This document shows, piece after piece, positions 44,201 through 49,916 of a DNA stretch of 64,000 bases (positions are counted from its first letter, which is position 1; each line of letters starts with the position of its first letter). The notes beneath the pieces were generated by a model. That model was not told the DNA's origin. It saw nothing but the letters and a program-made list of their open reading frames with translations, and made no database searches. The position numbers and the translations under genes were made by a program. Origin of the DNA: Ideonella_A sakaiensis_A. Its GTDB lineage: Bacteria > Pseudomonadota > Gammaproteobacteria > Burkholderiales > Burkholderiaceae_C. The stretch spans positions 558,001-622,000 of the forward strand of contig NZ_CP182947.1 in assembly GCF_048320135.1 (NCBI RefSeq), in the 5' to 3' direction.

Positions 44201-45057
44201 TCGATACCACCGACAACCAGTTGACGGTGACGACGCTGCAAAACAGCAAGATCGCGGTCGACATGGACGATGGTGCGTTCACCTATACGGTGGCGCCGAG
44301 TTCGTCGCTGCCGCCGAACGGACTGCAGGAGGTGTTCGGCTTCCAGATCTCCGACCTGGACGGCGATACCGTGGGGTCGAGCCTGACGGTGACGGTGCCG
44401 AATCCGTTCATCCGAGGTACCGAAGGCAACGACGTCCTGAACGGCCGCGCCACCAACGACATCATCGTCGGCAATGGCGGCAACGACACGTTGAACGGGC
44501 TCGATGGCAACGACGATCTCTACGGCGGCGCTGGCAACGACACGCTGAACGGCGGCAACGGCAATGACACGCTGTACGGCGGTGCCGGCAACGACACGCT
44601 GACCGGCGGCGCCGGATCGGACGTCTTTGCCTGGCGCTTCGGCGATCAAGGGGTGGCGCGTGGTACCGGAAGCAACAGTTCCGGTTTCGCGATCGACACG
44701 ATCGTCGATTTCGATGTGGCTCCGGTCGCGCAAGGTGGCGACGTGATCGACCTGCGTGATTTGTTGCAGGGCGAGAACAAGGCCCTGACCGGAAATGTCG
44801 CGGGAAGCCTGGAACGCTACCTCGATTTCGATACGAGCGGTGCGGACACCGTCATCCGGATCAGCAACTCGGGCGGCTTCACGTCGACATCGGACAATTT
44901 CGCTCCGGGCGATTCGAGCACCAATGGCCGTCAGGTCAATCAGACGATCACGCTGACCGGCGTCAAGCTGGACGTTGCGCTGAACCTCGGCGCGAATGCT
45001 TCCGACGCAGAGATCATCAACGCGTTGCTGCAGAACGGCAAGCTGCTGACCGACTGA
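35230..45057 (+). CDS. lapA: Giant RTX adhesin with LapA-type retention module (3275 residues)
   Basis: A secreted surface adhesin for biofilm attachment. Residues 1-60 match the LapA/BapA-type retention module (MPTMIQTVSGKVTGIWGLAM and LQIGDIVVKGDVILTSQDGI), which lodges in the outer-membrane channel. PAAG at 71-74 is a candidate LapG dialanine cut site. Residues about 115-357 hold two cadherin-like domains. Residues 358-1034 and from 1035 to about 1690 are two copies of a multi-domain block. Seven Calx-beta-like domains (about 1693-2549), most ending ILDNDQPGV, follow. A vWA domain has the MIDAS DVSGS at 2717-2721. RTX nonapeptides (GGxGxDxLx) cover about 3063-3134, and the C-terminus is a type I secretion signal. 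There is no N-terminal signal peptide, as expected. An upstream exporter pair and downstream LapD/LapG/TolC homologues support the role. Confidence 0.93.
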   Translation: MPTMIQTVSGKVTGIWGLAMIKGPDGKMRPLQIGDIVVKGDVILTSQDGIVQLNPDIVTVAQRPPEDDDEPAAGGAGSLQPGLRVDRITETTTSADFTQTVFFDRDRIAQTQIPVNANDPVAIPGALTVPEDSLLPVALTGRDPDGFIVSVTVIKVPTGGLLIKADGTPIAANTVLTPEEAANLVFQPAPNFFGNPGNIEFFVTDNSNTRSDTAPVTITVTPVNDAPVAGTVPEGPDGVPVVDPNPNVIPSTNPNDPFTGNYRVTTMEDTPVSGVVKATDIDGDSLTYTRSTPPSNGSVVVNPDGSWTYIPGLDFSGEDQFQVIVDDGNGGTDISTVFITVTPDPALPPSGRDSVETTPEDIAYTVTVANFGFSDPNPEDSFAAVRIDTLPAKGSLQLNGSPIAAGALITVDQIRGGALKFVPAPDENGSPYASFTFSVQDSTGLFDPTPNTLTLNVTPVSDSPAAGDDNARTPEDTPVLIDVLANDTDADVGDVLTISAVNGTPVTVGGAPVFIAGPGNVARGSITLVVENGKQQLLFTPAPNYHGPADFNYTVTDGLTPVNAQVKVTVTPVNDAPDAVDDSVNTPERTPITINVLSNDSDIDGDPLTITSINGTPITVGQTVSVPNGTITLINDANDNGKPKLVFTPDAGVQGPATGTFTYGISDGQGGSDTATVRVTVGGVNEAPIANPDTDTINEDSTLVRPAAEGVIQGRSPAARDFDPDGDTIAVSAVNGFAASVGKAVAGTWGTLTLNADGSYRFQPNDAANGLDDGESEIDQFSYTITDGTLSTTTTLTITVTGVNDGPVAVDDSAVTPENTPVIVPVLANDIDVDGDALTVTQVNGKPINATTPVDLFDTAPTPNKIGTVTINSDGTLTFTPVRLFNGPVKFDYTVSDGTATDVGTVRIVVDDVNDPPDARDDVIRFTEDTVTAFDPRANDIDVDGDQLTITAVNGTPISLGSPPIQLANGTIRMVEGNTPGTTQLSWSPNENFNGSQKFNYTISDGRGGSDTAEVTLQGIPVNDPPAGTDAEESTPEDVPYTVTVANFGFSDPDVGDTFAAVRIDTLPAKGSLQLDGVAVVAGALITVDKIAAGSLKFVPVKDENGSPYASFTFSVQDSGGAFDPTPNTLTINVTPVSDTPAAGDDVAITPEDTPVLIDVLANDSDADGDVLTIQAVNGTPVTVGGPGVFVVGPNGTTQGTVTLVIEAGKEQLLFTPAKDYNGPANFNYTISDGLTPVTAEVAVTVTPVNDPPDAVNDTVNTPERTPITINVLGNDTDVDGDTLTITTVNGTPITLGQPVTVPNGSVTLINDPSDGGKPKLVFTPDPAVQGPVTGSFTYGISDGQGGTDTATVNVTVGGVNDPPAANPDTDTTNEDTDLVRPASQGVIQGLTPAARDTDVDGDSLTVGAVNGLAANVGKAVVGLWGTLTLNADGSYQYKPSDAAQALDDGDSRTDQFSYTVTDGSLNATTTLTITVTGVNDGPVAVDDTGNTREGVPVTVAVLANDTDADNDPLTVTQVNGQPINATTGVDLFDTSPTPNKIGTVTLNADGTLTFSPVPLFNGPVKFDYTVSDGTATDVGTVRIVVDDVNDPPDANDDPLRGNEDTVLTFDPRANDTDPDFDPLTITHINGQPITPATPPITVADGKIVMKTDGSLSFTPNSHFNGLTSFGYTINDGRGGSDTATVTIDIKPSPDVAAITSPSVVEGNALVYDVTLTGPTEVASFYNFNLGGGTATSGADYNPNATFSNGVTINPATGVIVVPAGVTSFKVTVATVDDAEVESTESLPLTIGDGTVSKTGNGSILDNDQPGVKGIDFDPNPNSVIEGGDVVYTITLTEATKTVSQYDVALGNATDTATAGADYVPGSITYSNGVTVDPTTGKLVVPVGVTSFTATVKTNDDTIVEDPESLSLTVGDAKGSKTATATILDNDQPGVDSISFDPNPNQVVEGGNLVYTVTLTEATKATARYTVALGAASDTATAGADYVSNATTYSNGVTVDPTTGELVVPAGVTSFTATVKTNDDTTVENPETVSLTVGDAKGSKTAVGTILDNDQPGVDSITFDPNPNEVVEGNNLVYTVTLTEATKAVASYDITLGGGTATPGDDYNPTLGNTSFSNGVTRDPATGKLIVPAGVTSFTVTVPTIDDTAVEFTETLPLTVGDAKGSKTATGSILDNDQPGVDSISFDPNPNQVVEGGNLVYTVTLTEATKATARYTVGLGAAGDSATAGADYVSNATTYSNGVTVDPITGQLVVPAGVTSFTATVKTNDDTIVENPETVSLTVGDAKGSKTAVGTILDNDQPGVDSITFDPNPNTVVEGNNLVYKVTLTEATKAVASYDITLGGGTATPGDDYNPTLGNTSFSNGVTRDPATGKLIVPAGVTSFTVTVPTIDDTAVEFTETLPLTVGDAKGSKTATGNILDNDQPSVTNIGFDPNPNSVVEGNNLVYTVTLSEATKGTARYDVALGGGGSTATPNADYNPNLTNASFSNGVTIAAGKLVVPPGVQTFTVTVPTVDDTLTEPTETLLLTVGDASGSKSATGNILDNDTPPNLAVQGVAAVSEEALPGGIPVPGTTPVSTFTGNLTITDPEGGPFTLQAALPTQNFTSGGTAVVWTRSADGQTLTGRAGTETVATLKLDATANTYTFTLFKPLDHLVSGNPTDSLAYTFQLTATDPGGLVSPPATLSVAIADDTPGVATPLTLVAPVTGVDTNVMFVLDVSGSMGTQDTGLPGNPTRLQAAIQSISRLIDRYDELGDVRVRLVTFGTHANELGTTWLTVGAARALLATLNAGGGTNYDEALADAINLFGSAGKLATPSSQNVAYFMSDGLPTYAAGTVDTLVPPGTQPGDDPPLVGTGQSGQTNPDLGIQAQEEAAWKAFLVANKVDSFALGFGGALQPGDTPTLNPIAYDGRANEEKDGIVVQSFADLDQALADSIRPRVDGNLMTGSVTAGPGADGPAFVKSLTVDGVTYTYNPANGGSITVTGGTNRGVFDTTDNQLTVTTLQNSKIAVDMDDGAFTYTVAPSSSLPPNGLQEVFGFQISDLDGDTVGSSLTVTVPNPFIRGTEGNDVLNGRATNDIIVGNGGNDTLNGLDGNDDLYGGAGNDTLNGGNGNDTLYGGAGNDTLTGGAGSDVFAWRFGDQGVARGTGSNSSGFAIDTIVDFDVAPVAQGGDVIDLRDLLQGENKALTGNVAGSLERYLDFDTSGADTVIRISNSGGFTSTSDNFAPGDSSTNGRQVNQTITLTGVKLDVALNLGANASDAEIINALLQNGKLLTD
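36301..40300 (+). repeat. Two copies of a 2031-bp (677-residue) multi-domain block in the adhesin
   Basis: The segment starting ACGCCTGAAG at 36301 recurs as ACGCCGGAAG at 38332, an offset of 2031 bases or exactly 677 codons. Both copies run through the same series of domains: YTVTVANFGFSD, GSPYASFTFSVQD, PEDTPVLIDVLAND, NTPERTPITINVL, LWGTLTLNADGSY or its equivalent, and FNGPVKFDYTVSDGTATDVG. They differ at many synonymous and some coding positions, so this duplication is older than the Calx-beta one. Confidence 0.85.
41023..42498 (+). repeat. Tandem 738-bp (246-residue) duplication of a Calx-beta domain pair
   Basis: Two adjacent units of 738 bp each encode two Calx-beta-like domains. GTCGACAGCATCAG occurs at 41032 and 41770; GTCGACAGCATCAC at 41401 and 42139. 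About 180 bases from 41466 are identical to those 738 bases later, read by eye. Such near-perfect identity, beyond protein-level need, points to recent duplication or gene conversion and to possible copy-number variation between strains. Confidence 0.85.
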
Positions 45058-45100
45058 TCAAGCCATCGAGGGCCGCTCCGGTTCGGAGCGGGCCAGCGCA

Positions 45101-45129
45101 AAAAGGGAGCCGCGAGGCTCCCTTTTTTT
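45101..45129. terminator. Bidirectional intrinsic terminator between adhesin and LapD-like gene
   Basis: GGGAGCC (45105-45111) pairs with GGCTCCC (45116-45122) around GCGA. It is flanked by AAAA (45101-45104) and a run of seven T (45123-45129). The symmetric A/T tracts let it work for the adhesin on the plus strand and for the convergent LapD-like gene on the minus strand. Confidence 0.9.
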
Positions 45130-45176
45130 GGCGACCAACGTGGGCTGCCGGCGATCAGCCGCCCTGCGCGCGAGAC

Positions 45177-47114
45177 TCAGCCGACCAGGTCGGCGCGCAA
45201 CGCGCTCGCCCAGGCACCGGTCTGTCCGTCGACGCCAGCCTGCCACGCAGCCGCCGCCTCCGCCTTCGTGCCGACGCCTTCGGCGATCACCTGGATCGAC
45301 AGGCCGTGCAGCATCAGCACCAGGCTGCGCAGGAAGCCGGCGCGTGCGTTGTCGCTGTCGATGCCATGGATCACCGCGGCATCGAGCTTGACATAGTCGA
45401 GGCCAGCCTCGAACAGCCGCTCGATCCGCGCGAGCCGCTGGCCGGCGTGTTCAAGGCCGAGCCGGATGCCGAGCGGTCGCAGCTGCGCCGACAATTCCTG
45501 AACCAGTTCGAACTGCTCGACGGCAGCGGTTTCGTTGACTTCCAGCGACAGCAGGCGCGCCTGCGCAGGGCGTTGCGTCAGCAGGCCACGCAGCCGTGCG
45601 GCAAAGCCACTGTCCTGCAGCGAGGCCGGCGACAGGTTGACGCACAAGGGCTGGCCGCGGGTCGAGATTTCATCGAGCGCGAGTCGAACCGCCAGCTCGT
45701 CGATGCCGGCAGTCAGCCGGCTGCGCAGCGCCAGCGGCAACCAGGCGGCGGCCGGTTCGTAATCGCCGTCGATTTCGAGCTGCAGGCGCAGCGGGCATTC
45801 CAGATGGATCAGCTGTTGCTCGGCATCGATGACCGGAAACCGCACCAGTCGCGCTCGCGCGCCGGTCAGTGCGGCCAGCAGGTTCTCGCGCCACGCGCCT
45901 TCGCCACGCAGGGCCGCGGCACCCGGTTTGGCGGCACCGTTGTCGGCAAGTTCGACCGCAAACCCTCCCCTGCACTCGGCGCCAGCCAGCGCGCTGTCGG
46001 CCGCTGCAAGAACCTGCCGCAATCCATGGTCGGGCAGGATCTCGACGGCGCCGATCGCGACACTGACCTGCTCGCCGAAGATCGGCAGGATCTTGCGCAT
46101 CGAGTCGGCAATCGCCTGTGCGGTTTCGAATGCCTGGCCGCCGACCGGCAGATACAGCGCGAAATCGGAGCCGTTCAGCCGGCCGACATGGCAACCCTTG
46201 ACGCGATCGGACCAGGTCTGCAACCCGTCCGACACCGCCGCGATCAGCTGGTCGGTGCTGCTGCGGCCGAGTTGGCGGTTCAGCTCGGCCAGTTCGAGCA
46301 GGCGCAGCAACACCAGGCCGCCTTCCGGATCGGCATAGTCGCTCTGTCGGGCCGCATTGAGCTGGCCAATGAAATGCTGGCGATTCGCGACGCGGCTGAC
46401 CGGATCGATGTAGGCCTGTTCGCGCAAGGCCTCGAGCTGCTTGGCCTGCGCCTCGAACATCGATTTGAGGCGCATCACCATCGTGTTCATGGCCTGTGCC
46501 AGCCGCTTCAACTCCGGCACATGCGGCTCCGGTATCGTGATGAAACGACCGTCGACCAGCGCCTGCGCCTGCTCGACGGTGCGGTCCAGCGGCTTGCGGA
46601 TCCGGCGCACGACATGGCGCGACAAGATCGCCACCAGCAGGCCGAGCAGACCGAGCACCGCCACCGAGCCGACGCTTGCCCGCCACAGGTCATCGTAGGC
46701 ATAGGCGGTCTGGCTGGTCACCTCGACCGCGCCGAGCGCCCGCCAGCCATCGGACACTTGAGCCAGCCCCGGGGCGGCATCGATCGGCAGCCAGCGCACA
46801 AACCAGCCCGGCGCAACCAGCGGCTTTTGCTCGGCAATACGCGCAATCGAAGGCTGGCCATCCAGCGCAATGAAACGGATCGAGCGATAAAACCCGGTAT
46901 CGAACTGCGCGGTAATCACCAGTTCCATCAGTTCGAGGTCGCCCTGCTGCTGGCCGAGCACCTGCGCCAGCAGGATCGCGTTGTCGTTGTTCTTCAGCTG
47001 CAGCTGGGTTGAAAGCGTCGTCCGCGCCGACTGGATCGTCAGGCCCATGCTGCCAAGGAAGGCCAGCACCAGCGTCAACAGCAACAGCAGACGGATCTGT
47101 CGAATCAGGGACAT
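45177..47114 (-). CDS. lapD: LapD-type c-di-GMP receptor with degenerate GGDEF and EAL domains
   Basis: An inner-membrane receptor that, in the P. fluorescens model, binds c-di-GMP with its EAL domain and sequesters LapG through its periplasmic domain. The 645-residue product has helix 1 (about residues 8-27), a LapD/MoxY-type periplasmic domain (28-145) with a conserved-type YRSIRFIALDG, helix 2 (148-165), and HAMP (166-220). The GGDEF domain has NGSDF at 314-318 in place of GGDEF. The EAL domain has LECPLR at 439-444 in place of the EAL signature, so both enzymatic activities are probably lost. It sits 12 bases upstream of the LapG-like stop on the same strand, in one operon. Confidence 0.93.
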   Translation of the reverse strand: MSLIRQIRLLLLLTLVLAFLGSMGLTIQSARTTLSTQLQLKNNDNAILLAQVLGQQQGDLELMELVITAQFDTGFYRSIRFIALDGQPSIARIAEQKPLVAPGWFVRWLPIDAAPGLAQVSDGWRALGAVEVTSQTAYAYDDLWRASVGSVAVLGLLGLLVAILSRHVVRRIRKPLDRTVEQAQALVDGRFITIPEPHVPELKRLAQAMNTMVMRLKSMFEAQAKQLEALREQAYIDPVSRVANRQHFIGQLNAARQSDYADPEGGLVLLRLLELAELNRQLGRSSTDQLIAAVSDGLQTWSDRVKGCHVGRLNGSDFALYLPVGGQAFETAQAIADSMRKILPIFGEQVSVAIGAVEILPDHGLRQVLAAADSALAGAECRGGFAVELADNGAAKPGAAALRGEGAWRENLLAALTGARARLVRFPVIDAEQQLIHLECPLRLQLEIDGDYEPAAAWLPLALRSRLTAGIDELAVRLALDEISTRGQPLCVNLSPASLQDSGFAARLRGLLTQRPAQARLLSLEVNETAAVEQFELVQELSAQLRPLGIRLGLEHAGQRLARIERLFEAGLDYVKLDAAVIHGIDSDNARAGFLRSLVLMLHGLSIQVIAEGVGTKAEAAAAWQAGVDGQTGAWASALRADLVG

Positions 47115-47126
47115 CGTGGTTTCCTG

Positions 47127-47780
47127 TCAGAAGCCTTCGGCACGCGCTTTCGCCAGCACGTCCCGCCATTTGGACAATCGGGAGATCGGATCGCCGGTGA
47201 TCTGCCCACCGACGCCTTGCCAGAGGCCTTCGGAATTGAAGCTGTAGACGGGCACCAGGTCGGGCCGTCGGGATGCCGGCAGCACCTCGGAAACGAGATT
47301 GTCGAGGATCAGCGGCTCGGCGCCGGGGGTCGGATAGAAGGCAACGACCATGTGCGCCTGGCCGCGCGAACCCAGCCCGTCGACCATGGCGCGGACGAAC
47401 ACCATGCGCAGCTTGCTCGGCGGCATGCCCATCGACAGCAGCGCGAAATATTTGCCGATCGAATAATCCTCGCAGTCGCCGACGCCCTTGGCCAGCATCT
47501 CGAGCGGAGAAGCCCAATAGTCGGAGACGCCCCAGATCTCGATGTCGTCGGCATAGTGGACCGAGTCGTTGAAAAACTGGTTGGTGGCACGGACCCGACT
47601 GTCATCGGTCGCTCGCGAGCCCTGCGCGATCAGCTGCTGCAGCGCACCGGCATTGGCCTGGGCGCGTGGCCCGAGCGCCGACGCGGCAGCCATCATCCGG
47701 TTGTTGTCGTAGGCGCGCAGTCCGAGGCTGAGCAGCAGCAAGGCACCGATCAGCAGCAGCGGCAGCCATCTGCGGAACAT
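47127..47780 (-). CDS. lapG: LapG-type periplasmic cysteine protease (BTLCP family)
   Basis: LapG-type proteases cut the N-terminal retention module of LapA-type adhesins when c-di-GMP is low, releasing the adhesin. The 217-residue product from the ATG at 47780 has an N-terminal hydrophobic signal or anchor (about residues 5-22). The transglutaminase-like catalytic triad is visible: C103 in GVGDCEDYSIGKY, H143 in GQAHMVVAFYP and D160 in LILDNLV. The W-containing IEIWGVSDYWASPLEML is also typical. The frame is open further upstream to 47984, but that part is not protease-like and would move the signal inside. It is followed by lapD on the same strand. Confidence 0.93.
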   Translation of the reverse strand: MFRRWLPLLLIGALLLLSLGLRAYDNNRMMAAASALGPRAQANAGALQQLIAQGSRATDDSRVRATNQFFNDSVHYADDIEIWGVSDYWASPLEMLAKGVGDCEDYSIGKYFALLSMGMPPSKLRMVFVRAMVDGLGSRGQAHMVVAFYPTPGAEPLILDNLVSEVLPASRRPDLVPVYSFNSEGLWQGVGGQITGDPISRLSKWRDVLAKARAEGF

Positions 47781-48252
47781 CCGCAAGCCGACCGTGAGCG
47801 CCGCCCTTGGCAATCGGCATGCCTGGCTGGCCGGCAGCGCGGTGGGGAAACAGACGACGGACAACGCAGCAGCCAATCGGTACGGACGTGACCCGTTATC
47901 GCCCGCTGCGCCGGGAACTTGAATGTGGTCCCACGGCAACAATGGGGCCGATCCCTGTTGACCATTCATTCGTGGGCTGTGCATTGCCCCCGGCTCATGG
48001 CAGACTCGTCAACCTGGCGTTACTGCCCGTAACCGGCAATAGTTTGCAGAGCCTCGACTTCGGTGCCTGACAAGCGGTGCTGGTGGTGCAAAGCAGAGAT
48101 ATGCAGCGCAACGCTGTCCTACACTTGTGTCAGCACCTTGATCTAGCTGTTACAAGACAACGATGGCGAGGTCGCTGGTTCAATCGAGCGGCCGATGACG
48201 AGTGGCAATGCGTCTTCGGCCGTATAGCAGGATCCAGACGAAAGGAATGACA
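47781..48252. promoter_or_regulatory. Divergent promoter region between LapG-like and TolC-like genes
   Basis: This 472-base gap has no gene I can support; the part next to lapG could code for a longer N-terminus if an upstream start were used. It should carry promoters for lapG-lapD (leftward) and the TolC-like gene (rightward). An imperfect inverted repeat, CTTGTGTCAGC (48124-48134) and GCTGTTACAAG (48146-48156), matches at 9 of 11 positions with an 11-base spacer. It may be an operator. A GAAAGGAA ribosome site is next to the downstream ATG. No reliable -35/-10 pair was found. Confidence 0.35.
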
Positions 48253-49848
48253 ATGAAGAATCTCCAAGTCAGGCAAACGGCGGGATTGATCGAAGGCAGC
48301 AGGACAGTGCGGTCGGTGGCGATAGCGGCAGCCTTGGCCTGCAGCGCACTGGCCGCTTCGGCACAGACCGCCGACCCGTTGCGCAATGCGGTCGAGAAGG
48401 CATTGCAGACCAATCCGGAGGTCGCCGCCAGGTTCAACGCTTACCGGGCGGCCGACGATGCGATCGATGTTGTCAGAGGTGGGTTCCTGCCCCGCCTCGA
48501 TCTCGACGCCAGCGTCGGCAAGGACCGCACCAGCATCACCTCGCGCGTTCCGGAAACGCAGACGGTCAACCGCACCGGCATCGGCCTGACGCTGAGCCAG
48601 CTGCTGTGGGACGGCCTGGCCACCAGCAATGACGTCAACCGGCTCAGCCACGAGAAACGCGCCCGCTATTTCGAATTGATCGATACGGCCGACCAGATCG
48701 CGCTCGAGGTGGCGCGCGCCTATTACGACGTGCTGCGTTATCGGCGCTTGGTCGAGCTCGCCGAAGACAATTACGTGCAGCACAAATATGTCTCGCTGCA
48801 GATCGGCAAGCGTACCCGCGCCGGTGTCGATCGCTCGGTCAACCTCGAGCAGGCCAATGCCCGTCTCGCGCTGGCCGAGTCGAACCTGACCACCGAGCTG
48901 GCCAATCTGCACGACGTCACCGCGCGTTACCAGCGGCTGGTCGGCGACTCGCCGCCGCCCACATTGCCGATTCCGGGCCTGCTGCAACAATCGGTTCCGA
49001 ACAATGCGACCGAGGCCACCACCCAGGCGATCCGGCGCAACCCGGCGATCAGCGCCGCGATCGAGTCGCTGCGTGCTGCTCGCTCGACGGTGAAGATTCG
49101 CGAGGCTGCATTCCAGCCGCGCGTCGAGGCCCGGCTGCGTGGTGGCGGTGGCAAGAACTACCAGGGCGTCGTCGATCAGGATCGCAACGCGACCGCTGAA
49201 ATCGTGATGAGCTGGAACCTGTTCGCCGGCGGCTCCGACCGCGCCCGCGTCCGCCAGCAGGTCGACCTCGTCAACCAGGCTGCCGACGTCCGCGATCGCA
49301 CCTGCCGCGAAGTCCGCCAGACCGCGGCGATCGCGTTCAACGATACGCGCAAGCTGACCGAGCAACTGACCTATCTTGATCGCAACACGACGGCGATCAC
49401 CAGCGCTCGCGACGCCTATCGGATCCAGTTCGACAACAGCATCGCCGGCCGCACGCTGCTCGACCTGCTGAATTCCGAGAACGAGGTCTATACGGCTCGC
49501 CGTTCGCTGGCCAATGCCCAGTACGACCAGGGTCTGGCTTATGTGCGCACCCAGGCCGCAATGAGCAGCCTGATCAGCTCGCTCGGCCTGGCCAAACCGA
49601 ATACCGGCGCCAACGACGAAGCCGGCTGGTCCGCAGGTGCCGACGCGCCTGCTCGCTGCCCGGTGCTGGTGCCCGACGTGCCGCCGAGCAAGAAGACCGA
49701 GCTCGATCAGCGCGCCGATGACATGGCGCAGGCGAATCCGGGCGGTGCGGCGATCACCGCGCCGACAGTGCCGGCGATGACACCAGCACCGTCCGCGATG
49801 CCGCCGGCGCCGCCGCCGGTTCCGCAACGCGGCACACGGCGCAACTGA
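48253..49848 (+). CDS. lapE: TolC-family outer-membrane channel, LapE type
   Basis: The outer-membrane exit duct of the type I secretion system, and the place where a LapA-type adhesin is held. The 531-residue product has an N-terminal signal peptide ending near AASAQTA. The two repeated outer-membrane efflux halves (about residues 45-235 and 255-455) contain long coiled-coil helices. RGGFLPRLDLDASVGKDRT and AAFQPRVEARLRGGGGKNY mark the equivalent strands of the two repeats. A Pro/Ala-rich tail follows. The ATG at 48253 with AAGGA ribosome site is preferred to an ATG two codons upstream. The clustering with lapB/lapC supports its use in adhesin export. Confidence 0.92.
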   Translation: MKNLQVRQTAGLIEGSRTVRSVAIAAALACSALAASAQTADPLRNAVEKALQTNPEVAARFNAYRAADDAIDVVRGGFLPRLDLDASVGKDRTSITSRVPETQTVNRTGIGLTLSQLLWDGLATSNDVNRLSHEKRARYFELIDTADQIALEVARAYYDVLRYRRLVELAEDNYVQHKYVSLQIGKRTRAGVDRSVNLEQANARLALAESNLTTELANLHDVTARYQRLVGDSPPPTLPIPGLLQQSVPNNATEATTQAIRRNPAISAAIESLRAARSTVKIREAAFQPRVEARLRGGGGKNYQGVVDQDRNATAEIVMSWNLFAGGSDRARVRQQVDLVNQAADVRDRTCREVRQTAAIAFNDTRKLTEQLTYLDRNTTAITSARDAYRIQFDNSIAGRTLLDLLNSENEVYTARRSLANAQYDQGLAYVRTQAAMSSLISSLGLAKPNTGANDEAGWSAGADAPARCPVLVPDVPPSKKTELDQRADDMAQANPGGAAITAPTVPAMTPAPSAMPPAPPPVPQRGTRRN

Positions 49849-49860
49849 GCCGGCAGCACA

Positions 49861-49890
49861 AAAAAAGGCCCCGCATCGCGGGGCCTTTTT
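49861..49890. terminator. Bidirectional intrinsic terminator between TolC-like gene and lpd
   Basis: GGCCCCGC (49867-49874) pairs with GCGGGGCC (49878-49885) around a 3-base loop. An A-run precedes it and TTTTT follows (49886-49890), so it can end the plus-strand channel gene and the minus-strand aceE-aceF-lpd operon. Confidence 0.9.
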
Positions 49891-49916
49891 CTTGCCGTCT
49901 GCGACGCTTGCCGCGT

